Assembly: GCF_027943255.1 (NCBI RefSeq)
Contig: NC_072893.1
Span: 98,277,784 to 98,341,783, forward strand
Source: Anastrepha obliqua
Taxonomy: Eukaryota; Arthropoda; Insecta; Diptera; Tephritidae
Reading direction: 5' to 3'
Length of the DNA: 64,000 nucleotides
The stretch's first letter is position 1; each line of letters begins with the position of its first letter. Below the pieces are notes generated by a model. The model was not told the origin of the DNA, made no database searches, and saw only the letters and a program-made list of their open reading frames with translations. Positions 21,276 to 32,339 of the stretch are shown here, piece after piece. The translations under genes were made by a program, and so were the position numbers.

Positions 21276-22205
21276 AACAAAATATTTTTTTCCTTGTTCA
21301 CTCCTCTCTGAAGCATAGGGCCTCGACAAGACTCTTCCAGCGAACACGGTTCTGTGCTGTTGTTTTTGCCATGAGATGTCGGCATCTACTAGTTCGCACA
21401 ACATCGACCCAAGAGTTTTTGGTCGACCGCAACCTCTGCTCTCTTGCGGGTTCCAGTCCAGTGCCATTCTCGTGATGCTATCTGGTGGTTTTCTCAACGT
21501 GTGACCTATTCATTGCCACTTTCTGCGTTTGATTTACCTAAGGATGGGTTCCTCATTCGTTATTCTCCGCAATGCATCGTTACTGATGGTGTTTGGCAAA
21601 AATATTCTGCAGATGATGAGGAGGCATTTGTTGACGAAAGATTGTGGCCTCTGTGTGATAGTGTTGGAGGCCAGCCATGTTTCGCTTCCGTAGAACAATA
21701 CGGGCTTCACACATGAGCCGAATATTCGTAGTGTCGTGCGCTTAGAGATTTGCGAACTCCCCCATACTTTATGCATTCACTCGAATGCCGCCCTTGCTTT
21801 GTTCAGCCAGCAGTTGACATCTTCATCTGCTCCACCATTTGCCGTGATGAGGCAGCCGAGGTAGCAGAAGCTTTCGACAAATTCCGCCGGGCTTCCGTCA
21901 ACCAATATCAGCTTTGCGGTATTGTGGTTAACTCTCATAGTCTTGGTCTTGGCGATGTTGACCTCCAGTCCGAAAATGCGTGCTAGCGCGACTAGACTCT
22001 GTCCGCTTTCGCTTGCATGTCAGAGAGTTTGTAAGAGAGGAGGCAGATGTCATCGGTGAAGTCCAGGACCTGAAGATGTCTGGTAAAACTCCATACGATG
22101 CCTTTTTTGTGCAGGGTCAGTTGGCTCGTGACGTCATCAAGGACGTGGCGAAGAGAAGGGGCGACAGGGGACAATTCGATTTGCGTTCGAAAGGGAGGAA
22201 CTAAG
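21275..22205 (-). pseudogene. LINE reverse transcriptase fragment
   Basis: From 22174 downward: VLDDVTSQLTLHKKGIVWSF, VLDFTDDICLLSYKLSDMQA (YADD box reading FTDD), an ARIFGLEVNIAKTKTMRVNH block, GSPAEFVESF, then SSQISKRTTLRIFGSCVKPV, LFYGSETW and near the end RKPPDSITRMALDWNPQ. This is the palm-to-tail region of an RTE/CR1-type polymerase. Several frameshifts. The catalytic Ala-to-Thr change plus stops make it inactive. Confidence 0.7.
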
Positions 22206-23720
22206 CACTAGAGTGGGGAAGCCAATTACGGCTGATAACCTAGTAGATATAATATTATGATAGAGTCCGAAGAACATTGGTCCTCTGTATGTTATATGGC
22301 AAAAATAGTAATTTTCAAACTGCGTCGCGCTGAACAACAGCGAAAATCTTTATGAAGAGGCAATGGGCGGCTCCCCCTCCCGTGAAGTACTACTTAACGG
22401 TTGTCCCACGGGAGGGAAACGGAGCTGAGGTGGTTTTTTTGTGGGTGAGCCGAAAGGCAAGCCTTACACTTTTCAGCTTTCAATGCTTTGTGCCACCTCC
22501 ATAAAAAAAAAACGTATGCTCTTAGTTCATAATAAACTGACACCGGCACGTATGAAGCCATACATATAAAGTTCTTACAGCAATATATGAAAACATAACA
22601 GATATATAACATACAAGTATGTAAACAAATGTGTGCTCTTGTCTAACTACACATGGGAACATACGCACTTAGAGTGAAAATCCCTGAAGTGTCAACAACA
22701 TTTTTAATTGAGTTTCATACAAAAAATTGCAGGAGTCATAAATGCAAAATTATTTGCAGGCCTGCATGTAGCAGTAACGGGTAACTTACAAGAGGTGAAC
22801 AAACACCTACATTAACGAAATAGGGAAAGAAAAGCGGCGACAGTAAAAATCAAATATAAAAGGATGTTAAAGCAGACGTAACCAAGGTAGCGGCTAATCA
22901 AATCCACTCAGAGTTTAATGACGCTGTGCACATAGAAATGATTGTATTCTAATAGAGGTCGCTCGGCCGGCAATGGCAATGGAGGCGGCATATAAGTGTA
23001 GGTTTTATAGCTACTTATCAGACAGACTACCTGCTTCCATTTACTAATAGTAGTAATTGGAGTCTTCAAAGTGTAGTTTAAAAAATGACAACCCGCATGC
23101 TTTATTCAGACTACATACTACTGGTAATGAATGTCGAAAACTTGCAATATTTACGTAGAATATAATATGTTCTGAGCTTAGTCCTGTATGTATGTATGTA
23201 TGTATGTGATGACCTGAAATTGGTCGCCTCTTAGTGTTATTTATGTGCGAATTTATCTATACTCGTTTTCCGAATATTCCTTTTTCTAATTTAACGTTTG
23301 CGCAGCCATCTCGTACAAGCAGTCTTATGGTATCCCATGGTATTTTGAGTTTTCAGCAATGTTAATAATGGTCTATGTTACGCAGTAAAATTATGGAATT
23401 AACTGCCTAATAAATTTAAATTGGAATTAAATCCAAGGCACTTCAGATTGGTTATGCATTCTATCTTTTCGAACTAAGTCTTGTCACTTCTGACCCAGTA
23501 AACAGCACGGAGTAGGGATGAGAACGAAGCCGGTCTCCTGTTTCTCTCACACAATTAGACTTCTCTCACTCCCTACACAGTTGTCGGCCATCATTATTGT
23601 TTATTCATCAAGTGTAGTAGTAACGTTGACAATTATTATTTTGCTATATCAGTGTAACTCTCATATTAACTATTAATTATTCCTATTTTATTAATAATAA
23701 TAAAATTATTAATTTTGCTT
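22206..23720. other. Unassigned DNA with a (TATG)n microsatellite
   Basis: A TATG run lies at 23188-23208. No coding sequence or element termini recognised in the rest. Confidence 0.4.
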
Positions 23721-23723
23721 GCT

Positions 23724-24585
23724 TAAAATCATCTCCACTGTGGCGTAATGTTGAAAAAGTACAGCTGAAAGTAAATATGCGCGTTCAAATGCTTCAAGAC
23801 CCATCCGCTGAAACATTTTCAAAACAACTCTTAGATATCGGTGATGGAAAAGTTGCTATAGATGAAACTGGATACGTAAAATTACCGACCGATTTCTGCA
23901 CAATCGCTGATCCGCAAGATACTCTCATTGAACAAATATTTCCCGATGTACACACACAGTACATAAATCATGAGTGGCTTGCAAAAAGAGCAATTTTAGC
24001 GGCAAAAAATGTAGACGTTGACAATTTAAATCTGAAGATACAAATGTTGTTGCCAGGTAACTTGGTATCATATAAATCTATTGATACAGTTTGCGATGAC
24101 AGCGAAGCAGTAAATTTTCTCACAGAGTTTTTGAACTCACTGGATTTGCCAGGCATGCCACCGCATAATTTACAATTAAAGGTTAGATCTGCGATTATTT
24201 TGCTTCGTAATTTGAACCCGCCCCGGCTGTGCAAGTAGATTAGTCATTCAAAAATTAATGAAAAACGTGATCGAAGCTAGCGTTTTAAATGGGAAGTTCC
24301 GAGGTGAAAAAAATATTAATACCACGGATTTCTATTATAACCACAGATGTGCCAATTCAATTCAAACGTATTCAGTTTCCGATTAGATTGGAATTTGCAG
24401 TGACTATCAACAAATCCCAAGGTCAAACGATGTCTATTTGTGGCTTAGATTTGAGAACACCATGTTTTTCACACGGACAATTATACGTGGCATGCTCTCG
24501 AGTGGGTAAACCAGCCAGTTTGTTTGTGTTAGCTAAAGATGGACTAACAAAAAATATTGTTCACGCTGTAGCATTAAGAGATTGA
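23724..24585 (+). pseudogene. Helitron PIF1-like helicase, C-terminal half (copy 1)
   Basis: Open from KSSPLWRNVEKVQLKVNMRV through KLPTDFCTIADPQDTLIEQI, NHEWLAKRAILAAKNVDVDN, SLDLPGMPPHNLQLKVRSAI. After frameshifts near 24234 and 24305 come FAVTINKSQGQTMSICGLDL and [12 protein letters not shown], the helicase motifs V and VI. The N-terminal Walker motifs and the Rep nuclease are missing. The protein would unwind DNA during rolling-circle transposition. A related but diverged copy is at 29990-30750. Confidence 0.85.
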
Positions 24586-24843
24586 TATTGTTTGTTAGTG
24601 TTACTGTCGTAATTGATTAATTAATTAATGATATATAATTTTAAGGAATAAATTATAATATCTTAAAAATAATGTTTGTCTTTTGTTATTTTTATATTCC
24701 TTCATCGTTCACAGCGCTCCATGCCTATTTCACGCATATACCACATTCTTACACACTTACAATAAGTAAGCTATTTTTTGTCTACACTAGAAATTACTTA
24801 GAAATTATTTATATGGCAAAACAACGTTTACCGGGTCAGCTAG
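23724..24843 (+). mobile_element. Helitron fragment (copy 1)
   Basis: Contains the helicase C-terminus and runs to a CCGGGTCAGCTAGT end at 24843, a form typical of the 3' end of insect Helitrons. It is followed by AT dinucleotides; insertion between A and T is the Helitron habit. The 5' end is not identified. Confidence 0.65.
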
Positions 24844-25104
24844 TATATATATATAATTTTATATCTACCAACTTTGACCCACTCATTGCTAAACGCAAAA
24901 CTGTGCCTACAATGCAATTCTTACCCAAAAGCAAAAATAAATTCAGCTATAGCTAAAAGTGTGTTAAAATATGACTTTGTCTTTTATGTTTTTATGTTCA
25001 GCTGCATAGCCTTCTTGTGGCGTAACATCCTAAGAAGAAACGTTCGTTGTGGTATTGTGCTGGCAAGTGATTGTGATAAAAAAATGCTACTTGACCCACT
25101 GTCA

Positions 25105-25500
25105 CCGGATTTACACACGGATACATCTGGAAGGGAGACACTGCAAATTCTCTTTTCATGTCTCATTCGAGGTCACACGGTCAAAATTGTTTTCGGCAAC
25201 ATTTTGACGTTTACTACTTTAGCATCTTCTGTTTCGAATATATTCTACAACCCACAAACATGTAAAGCGGAAAACGTTCGTTAACAGTTTCTTGAATATA
25301 TCAATGAAGAATGCAAACTGGTTAAATAAAAATAATTTGCTGTGTTTTTTCTTTATTTAAATATATTTATAAATTGTTGTACTTGAATAAAAAAATTTAA
25401 TTAAAAACATTTCATATATAAATGATTAACTTAAAATTAACTTGAATATCTAGAAATGCGGGGAAAAATTAAAATTCAACATAAACATGTTCCATAACTA
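25105..25500. mobile_element. Non-autonomous inverted-repeat element, copy 2 (truncated)
   Basis: Matches 14598-15000 closely, from CCGGATTTACACACGG through ATACATCTGGAAGGGA to ATAAACATGTTCCATAACTA. The right third and right terminal repeat are missing; a different repeat starts at 25501. Confidence 0.75.
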
Positions 25501-25625
25501 ATGGGTGATTTTTTAGCTATTATCTTTTTAAACAGTTGGTTTGAACAGCTGACGCACGTTTCGTGTTTTGTTTCACTATCAAACATCTTCAGTTTGGAAT
25601 ATTGTTGTCAACTCATAGGAGACAT
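25501..25625 (+). mobile_element. Possible 5' end of a mariner-like element
   Basis: TGGGTGATTTTTTAGC starts a stretch containing GAACAGCTGACGCACGTTTC that resembles, from memory of fly genomes, the 5' leader of DD41D-type mariners. No transposase or right end follows, so the call is weak. Confidence 0.3.
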
Positions 25626-27462
25626 ATTTTTGTAATTCAATTGTTTATCTATTTTTCTAACTAAAAAATGTAAAAGTAACCAAAATATGCGCAGAATTTC
25701 AATCAGATGATTTTTAATTGAGTTTTTTATATGACTGAAGTCGCCTGCCTTTATTCAAAGTTTCATTCAACCAACGCCAGTTGAAGCGCTTTTCCATACC
25801 CACATATGTATGCGCATACTCATATATCTTAAAATCTCATTGCGTTTGTTTGTCATATCAAATTACATTATGGCCACATTCATCGATTCAACGTAAGTGT
25901 AAAGCTATTTCGAAGAACTCTTCCTCTTTTTTTTTTGTTTCTCTATTCCATTCCATCAACTATGTTTTAGTATTATATTCTTACATGGCATCTGTGCCTG
26001 ACGGCGAACTTCGCTTTGTAGCTCTTTGCATTTTTGGTGCTATTTGCTGTTAGTTATTTGCTCTTCGTTTTTTTATTGTTTTTTCCTTTTGGTCTGCCTT
26101 TCACTTTTAGCTTACACGCAATCAAATTGATTGACATACTATACTATACATAAACATTTGTACTTTGTGCACCGCAAATGTCTGATTCTAACTGAATTTC
26201 CGGGTTGAAAGTTCAACGGCAGCGGCGTCAGAAAGCTGTGGAGCGTCATCGAATTGTGTCAGACATAATGAACATGTGTTTATTGCTGCCACAAAAGGTT
26301 TAGGTTTACGAGGGATTAGCAAGGGCCCTGAGCAAACAATTTGTTCCGGGTGAATTAGGAGAAGAGAAGCTAAAATTGTTTTCAATCCTTTGTTTAAGTT
26401 GAACAAGCTGACTACGAACCTGCGCTAGTGGTTTAAGCGAAAAAAACATATTTCAATAATGCTTCATATAATGATAAAAAGAAAGCACCTAGAACTGTTC
26501 TCTCAATTTGTCGGCCTTGAGTTTTTTTTAAGTTTGCCTGCATCATCATCTTTCACCAGAGAGCATGCCTTATAGGAAAAAAAATATATATACTAATTTT
26601 ATTTAAATCCCTTAATGTTTTTAAATACCCTGCGATCAAATGAAGCATGCGGATAGTGAAAATTAATATGCCATTTCATGTGAGCCCGGCTTCATCAAAA
26701 TAAAAGCATAAGAAGACGAGGGTTTTCAGCATCATTTCTTAGAGCACTTAATTCTCATATTGGCTGTTGTCTACTACTCTCGTCATAGTGGGCATCTGTG
26801 AGAATCTCTCTGCGAAAAGTTTAGAATGGATAATTTTCTTTGAATTCAACACAAATAATTTCACAAAACATCATCCAACTATGAGAAGAATATTCAAGTT
26901 AAGAAAGGTGAATAAAGACAATCAAAGAAGAAGGAGTGGTGATCGTGCCGCATGCCCATACATATAATAATCAACATCATTATTGAAATAGTACTTAGGA
27001 GTAACATCTCTTGCTATAAAATTAATCGCTTGCAAATCACAATTTTGACTCAAGAATGCACCCACTATGCCATACCTTTCAAATGCCGCACGTAAGCTAA
27101 GCGCAAAATATTGGAGGCTTATATATACTAACAACAACTGAAGAAAAATATTCTGCAAAGCATTCACTTTAATAACAACTTATACCTCTACTGTAATGGA
27201 ATCAATTACTAGCCAGTTTGAGTGCACAGATAAGTGGTACAAGTGAAGAGGTACCGATAAATTTCTTTAATTTTAACTTAGGTATATAATAACAAGTTAT
27301 TTATACAAGTTTGTAAAATTGCTATCTGAATATTTATGAAGTACGAAGTGACAAAAGTTACAATATTATTAAATTTTGGATAAAATTAAGATTACAAATT
27401 AGTACCTATATAGGGTAAACTTAAACGTATCTAGTTATATCTACCTTAGCAAGTCATTTGAC
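25626..27462. other. Unassigned DNA
   Basis: No supported gene. An 82-codon minus-strand frame at 26922-27167 begins MNALQNIFLQLLLVYISLQY with a hydrophobic N-terminus, and another at 26188-26406 is moderately biased. Neither resembles a family that I know, and both lie in decayed sequence. Confidence 0.35.
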
Positions 27463-27465
27463 TTA

Positions 27466-27810
27466 TAGTCCGGGAGCCAGGGGTCATTTTGGCTTTATCA
27501 TTTCATGCCGTCTCATTTTTAAACTGAAGGCAGACGCCATCCAATGGATGACGAAACCAACCGTCAGCTGGTCCAGTAACGGTGGGTACGTGCGTGGGAT
27601 GCTGCGAAACGTGTCGAAAAAAAATTTGTAACAACTCATTTAATACCGGCTGAAAATTTTTTTGTGTATTGTTGACATTTAGTAGAATAAAAAAATAGTC
27701 AGCTGCGCCGTAGAGGAGGAAAATACGTCAGCTGAACAGGCGAACTTGTAAAATAAATTAAAAAGTAAAACTACTTTAAACCGCTTGAAATTTTTGACGT
27801 GATAACGTCT
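27466..27810 (+). repeat. Left arm of the TTA element
   Basis: TAGTCCGGGAGCC tip, then CGTCAGCTGGTCCAG, GGGATGCTGCGAAACGTG, GTCAGCTGCGCCG and CGTCAGCTGAACAGG. The last three blocks recur in inverse order in the right arm and in the copy at 60490. Confidence 0.75.
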
Positions 27811-28037
27811 TATAATTCGACTTAGCCGGCTGCACGCACGAAAAAATGTGTCCTTATCTTGCTAAATCGTCGTTATCTTGCTCATGCGTCGTTACCTTAC
27901 TTGAACTGCAAGAGAAAGCGCGGAACGAAAGACAAAGAGCATAATCGGCCCCCGCATTCGGCAACGTTCGACATCTGGCTCTCTCCCACTTGAGTGAGCA
28001 TATACATATATGTAGGTATATGCGCATATAGTACCTA

Positions 28038-28200
28038 TCTATATATATAAAAATGAAATGATGTTCGTTTGTACGCATTTTTTTGGGCCATTACGAGGCC
28101 AATTTTATTCGTTCTTTTTTCATATTATAGGGATCCACTAGGGGAAGGTTTTTAGCAAAAAAAATATCTTTTAAATATTTTCTTCATATAAAAAAAAGAA
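28038..28200 (+). mobile_element. Helitron-like 5' end (candidate)
   Basis: TCTATATATATAAAAATGAA followed by ATGATGTTCGTTTGTACG resembles the 5' terminus of insect Helitrons. It could pair with the 3' end near 30815 to make copy 2, which was later broken by a jockey insertion. Confidence 0.4.
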
Positions 28201-28343
28201 AAAATCAAAATATTGTACAAAACAAAACTTGCTCGATTCTTAGATTAAAGTAAGTTTCGAATCGACATTCATTTTATGTGTACAACTTTTTTTGAATTTT
28301 TCGTAATTGTATACAGAAATTTCAAATGATTCGATTGAAAAAA

Positions 28344-28756
28344 TTTTTTTTTTTTATTTCTTCCATAAAATATTACACCTGTCGTTAGACAATAAGTAAT
28401 TTGATTTACAAAAAGATGGAATGAGAGTGATATTGAAGGGCCAATGCCCCCAAGCTCATTTAGAAGAAATATATACATATTATTTAAAAGCAAGTGGTTA
28501 ACAAAGAATGACATATACGATTAGTTGACAATTGATTACAAGGATTTTGCAAGATCTGTTGGTGTTTGACGGTTAAGCCGACTTTGGGTAGATTTTTCTT
28601 TATTTGGTAGTCTTCTCATCATAGGATTTGTATGCGTTAATAGTCTATTTATGTGTCTTCTGCTAGCGCTTTGTATTGTTTCATCAATAGTTTCGATGTC
28701 AAGGTCGCGATGAATATCTGCGTTAGGTATGTACCAAGGTGCATTAGTTAAGGTCC
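28344..28756 (-). pseudogene. Jockey 3' fragment with poly(A), 5'-truncated
   Basis: The minus strand reads LRTLTNAPWYIPNADIHRDL, ETIDETIQSASRRHINRLLT, and ends near STQSRLNRQTPTDLA with a stop. About 190 bp of 3' UTR follows, then AGAAATAAAAAAAA at 28344-28360. It is a typical dead-on-arrival LINE copy, here younger than the Helitron sequence around it. Confidence 0.75.
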
Positions 28757-29184
28757 TAAGTATTTATGAAAATAATATTTCAATTCAATTGAGCAATGCT
28801 TCCTTTGACCAATTCTATATGGAAATGAATGCGTTTGCAAACGATATTTTCGGCTATGAACAAATGTTGGAATCGAATGAAAAAGGAAAGAAACGCGAAA
28901 TGATAAAAAAAATTCTTGGAAAATTTAAAATGAATGGTGCTTCATTGGAAAAATTCAAAGGTAATAAGAACATACACAAGATAAAGTTAGAATTCGAATT
29001 TTTAGATTTATTTTGTTTATTTCTCATTTTTTCCAACTCTGATTTTGAAATCCTGTTGGAATTGGTGATCGATAATTTTGTCACTATAATGGTCAATGGA
29101 AATTTGCGTGTATCAGACCCTGCATATTATTTACCATATCAACTTTTTATGGAACATATGGACCAAATGAACACAAAAAAATAA
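28757..29184 (+). CDS. Unrecognised ORF, about 140 codons
   Basis: The open frame starts in the jockey boundary (first ATG 28729) and continues uninterrupted to 29184. It has lysine-rich and Phe/Leu-rich segments, such as KKREMIKKILGKFKMNGA, LEFEFLDLFCLFLIF and DPAYYLPYQLFMEHMDQM. I recognise no family. Being open this long amid decayed sequence, inside a possible Helitron, makes a captured gene fragment possible. Chance in AT-rich DNA is also possible. Confidence 0.3.
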
Positions 29185-29399
29185 TTTAGTTTTGTTTTGA
29201 TTTTTTGCAACATTTTGGTTTTCAGTTAATACAATAAAAACAATATTGTTTTTTCGTGAACACAAAATTCTAAATTTATTACGTTGTTTGTTTAGAATTT
29301 TTTTATTTTAATTTTGTTTATTGTTGCTATTTGTGAAAGCGTAGATATTTGTAAGTATTTGACTATAATCCTAAAAGTTAATGGAATACCACTATGACA

Positions 29400-29960
29400 C
29401 ATAGAAAACATTTTTTCAAAGGGGTGTTTTTCGAAAATTATAAAAAAAATTGTTTTCAAAAATTTTGAAGAAATAAAGTAAAATAAAAAAATTTCGAAAG
29501 CATGAAATTTTTTCAAAACCAAATTTTCCTCAAAAAGATAAAAGAAATTTCTTCGAAGAGGTGTTTTTCTAAAATTACAAAAAAAAAATTTCAAAAATCT
29601 TAAACAAATAAAATAAAATAAAACTTTTTCAAGGGTATGAAATTTTTTCAAAACAAAATTTTCTGAAAACCAAACAAAATTAAAAAAAAAAAATGGTGTT
29701 TTCAAAGCATTTCATATTCCACTATTAATAGAGAATACATTTTTTCGAGGGGGTGTTTTTCAAAGCGGAAAAAAATCTTTTTTAACAAATCAATTTAAAC
29801 TTTTACAAAAGTATGAAATTTTTTCAAGAACAAAATTTTCTCAAAAACGTTAAATTAAAAAAAATAGTTTTTTCAAAATATTTAATTTTCAGCAATTAAC
29901 TGAGAAGAAATTTGTTAGAGCGAAGTGTTTTTCAAAACTCCAAAAAACACTTTTTAACCA
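29400..29960 (+). repeat. Diverged minisatellite, about four units
   Basis: The phrase TTTTTTCRARGGGGTGTTTTTC recurs in varied form near 29412, 29548, 29740 and 29910. Each time it is followed by AAATTTTTTCAAAACAAAATTT-like sequence. Unit spacing is about 138, 192 and 170 bp. Non-coding. Confidence 0.6.
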
Positions 29961-29989
29961 AAAAAAATAAACCTTTTTTCAAAGACAAC

Positions 29990-30750
29990 AGGAATGATAA
30001 CATTGCCTAACAATTTCTGCACTTTTGCACAGTCTAAAGAGGCATTGATACAGAGTGTATTTCCAAACATAGTTCAACATGACAAAAACCATGATTGACT
30101 CAGCGAAAGAGCAATTTTAGCTGGGAAAAATAAGGACGTCAATGATATAAATTCAGCTATTTTAGATCAAATACCTGGTGACATAGTTGCGTATAAGTCA
30201 ATGGACACTATTACTGATCAAGATGAGGTCGTAAATTATCCAACTGAATTCTTAAACTCACTCGATTTGCCAGGCTTACCACCTCATAATTACTTACGAT
30301 TAAAAATTGGATCACCGATTACTATGCTGCGCAATAGTAATGTGCCCCGACTTTGCAACGGAACCAGACTCGCTGTGAGGAAGCTAATGGGTAATGTTAT
30401 CGAAGCAACAATTTTGAAAGGGAAGTACAAAGGAGAAGACATTTTGATACCCTGAATTCCACTGATTCCGGCGGATTTACCATTCGATTTCAAACGTTTG
30501 CAGTTCCCTATTCCTTGCCTTCGCTATGAGAATTAATAAGGCGCAAGGACAGTCTCTACAAATGTGCGGTATTAATTTAGAATACCCAATTTTTTCTCAT
30601 GGACAATTGTATGTAGCTTGCTCACGAGTTGGCAAACCATCGTCATTATTCACGCGAAAGATGAAAAAACCAAAAACGTTGTCTACCAAAAAGTGTTACA
30701 ATAAAGTTCGAATGAAATTGTATCAAAGAATTTGCTTTGTTTCGTATTAA
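29990..30750 (+). pseudogene. Helitron PIF1-like helicase, C-terminal half (copy 2)
   Basis: Blocks in order: LPNNFCTFAQSKEALIQSVF, SERAILAGKNKDVNDINSAI, SLDLPGLPPHNYLRLKIGSP, CNGTRLAVRKLMGNVIEATI and GKYKGEDILIP, then [20 protein letters not shown] and [18 protein letters not shown] (motifs V and VI). In-frame stops at about 30098 and 30453 and a frameshift near 30515. It retains the CNGTRL block lost from copy 1, so the two copies are independent. Confidence 0.85.
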
Positions 30751-30769
30751 TTTTATTCTCTTTCAGCAA

Positions 30770-30815
30770 ATCATTGAATTTATCGTCTAGCGAAGCGGGC
30801 GAGGGTACGCTGGTG
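30770..30815 (+). mobile_element. Helitron 3' end (copy 2)
   Basis: GCGAAGCGGGCGAGGGTACG followed by CTGGT matches the usual GCGGGTACAGCTAGT-type 3' terminus of insect Helitrons, with changes. It lies about 65 bp after the helicase stop. Confidence 0.55.
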
Positions 30816-30859
30816 TATGTATATAAATTCACATATTTGTATTTGCATATGTCTTCTTC

Positions 30860-31113
30860 CTGTGTGCATGGTAATGAACCATTTCTCTGTTGAGAATAGG
30901 AAGATGACAGGAAAAGTAAGAAATGAAATGGGGTGTTTCCTGTGTAATGTGTCTTGAAAAAGGCAAATCGATGATGTTGCCTCTTAGTGTTGTTGACTTA
31001 TTAACGCCTGATGCACAATCGAAATTGAACATATCTTTCATGAACTTGATAAATGTTTCGACATTTTTCACGTTTGTGTAAATGTAACTTGACCTATTCC
31101 ATTGCGATTCCAT
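30860..31113 (-). pseudogene. TE-encoded endonuclease-like fragment
   Basis: The minus strand gives FIKFMKDMFNFDCASGVNKS, TTLRGNIIDLPFSRHI and FISYFSCHLPILN. The T-x-G-N-x-I-D-x-x-F-S-R then YFSxHxP pattern resembles a C-terminal endonuclease-like domain found in TE proteins of insects, perhaps Helentron-type. Short and of uncertain source. Confidence 0.35.
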
Positions 31114-31209
31114 TTATCTCCTTCTCTATATCCATACAAAATATCTACCAAACAAATAAAATTAAAATTTTGTTTTGAAAGTTGCAACCATTACATCAGT
31201 ATTTTCTTA

Positions 31210-31689
31210 TGACGTTGTCACGTTAAACTATCGTTAGTAAACCGACTTTACAGACAACCTCTTTTTTTTACATAATTTTGGACACATATGAAAATATAAT
31301 ATAATATTATATAAACGCAGCTGACCATAATTTTTAAATTTTCATGTGTCCTAAATTATGAAAAAAAATTTCAATCGGCATAAAGTAGTTTTACTTTTTA
31401 ATTTATTTTACAAGTTCAGCTGACGTGTTTTCCCCCCTCTACCGCGCAGCTGACTATTTCTTTTATTCTACTAAATGTCAACAATACATGAAAAAAATGT
31501 CAGCCGATATAAAATGAGTTGGTAAAAATTTTTTTTTCGACACGTTTCGTACCCTCCCACAATCACACCCACCGCGGGTGCGCCAGCTGACGTTCACTTT
31601 CGTTATTCATGAAAGCTAAATCACAAGTATAGTCAAGAATTTCACGGTATAAAAACGCAGTCCAAAATCGACCCCTGGCTCCCGGACTA
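31210..31689 (-). repeat. Right arm of the TTA element
   Basis: Reverse complement of the left arm at the tip (31670-31689) and in internal blocks (AGCTGACGTGTTTTCC, GCGCAGCTGACTATTTC, CGACACGTTTCG). It also shares AAACGCAGCTGACCAT with the copy at 60490. Confidence 0.7.
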
Positions 31690-31812
31690 TTAGCAGATTG
31701 AGGGGGGATGAACATCCCCTAAAGGGCATTTGTATATTTTGGCAGAATGGTAATATATGTTCCAGAGATAATTGTCCGTGGGGGCATTTGTTTGGTGTAG
31801 AACGATTCAAAA
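31690..31812 (-). pseudogene. LINE C-terminal fragment (I/R1 type)
   Basis: The minus strand reads NRSTPNKCPHGQLSLEHILP followed by FCQNIQMPFRG. This corresponds to the Cys/His motif after the RNase H domain of I-like or R1-like LINEs. It may be the end of the element whose ORF1 is at 32340-33170, with ORF2 deleted between. Confidence 0.5.
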
Positions 31813-31939
31813 AATGAAAGTGAGTGAGTATGGCCGTAAACGAATAAAAGGTTTCAACATTTATAAAGGCAGGACAGGTGGAAAGGTGGGTTTTATCCTT
31901 TTGTCATTAACAGAAACATAGTAGTGGTGGGTGTAGAAT

Positions 31940-32205
31940 TTCCTGTCATCAAGGAGAGTGAAACATGGTAGTCTGTAGCACCAGATTCCAGCATAAAAAG
32001 ATACACCAAACTACCTGGCTGTCTCCTGATCGAAAAACGCGAAACCAGATCGATCATGTTGTGATAGATGGAAGACACGCTTCTAGTGTATTAGATGTGC
32101 GTACGATCCGGGGACCCAACATCGACTCGGACCATTACTTTGTTGCAGCCAAACTGCGCACCCGTCTCTGTGCAGCAAAAAACGTACATCTAACATACCT
32201 ACGCA
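31940..32205 (+). pseudogene. RTE-like LINE endonuclease, C-terminal fragment
   Basis: Plus-strand frame MVVCSTRFQHKKIHQTTWLS, DRKTRNQIDHVVIDGRHASS and LDVRTIRGPNIDSDHYFVAA. The NQIDHV and SDHY motifs are the last catalytic segments of AP-type endonucleases in RTE-like elements. The rest of the element is missing on both sides. Confidence 0.75.
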
Positions 32206-32339
32206 AAGAATGTGCAACATCGAAATGCTGCAATCACAACAGACAGCCAGAAGATATTACGTTTTGGGAGTAGGTTTGAGGAAAAGAGTTTTGTAGAGCT
32301 CTTGCTTGTATTTTTTTGTTGCTTCCCGATTGCTGAATT

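Larger units (their letters stand above)
27466..31689. mobile_element. 4.2-kb element with long inverted ends and TTA duplication
   Basis: Both ends read TAGTCCGGGAGCCAGGGGTC inward, flanked by TTA (27463-27465, 31690-31692). The terminal arms extend about 350 bp at lower identity and share CGTCAGCTGG, AAACGTGTCG and GTCAGCTG-type motifs. The interior is occupied by Helitron and jockey fragments, so the original transposase, if any, is gone. A third copy of the inner arm sequence lies at 60490-60845. The superfamily is not identified. Confidence 0.7.

Noticed and set aside
29292..29705. 137-codon minus-strand ORF rich in Phe
   Set aside because: Generated by A/T-rich minisatellite units; repetitive Phe/Lys composition and no homology.
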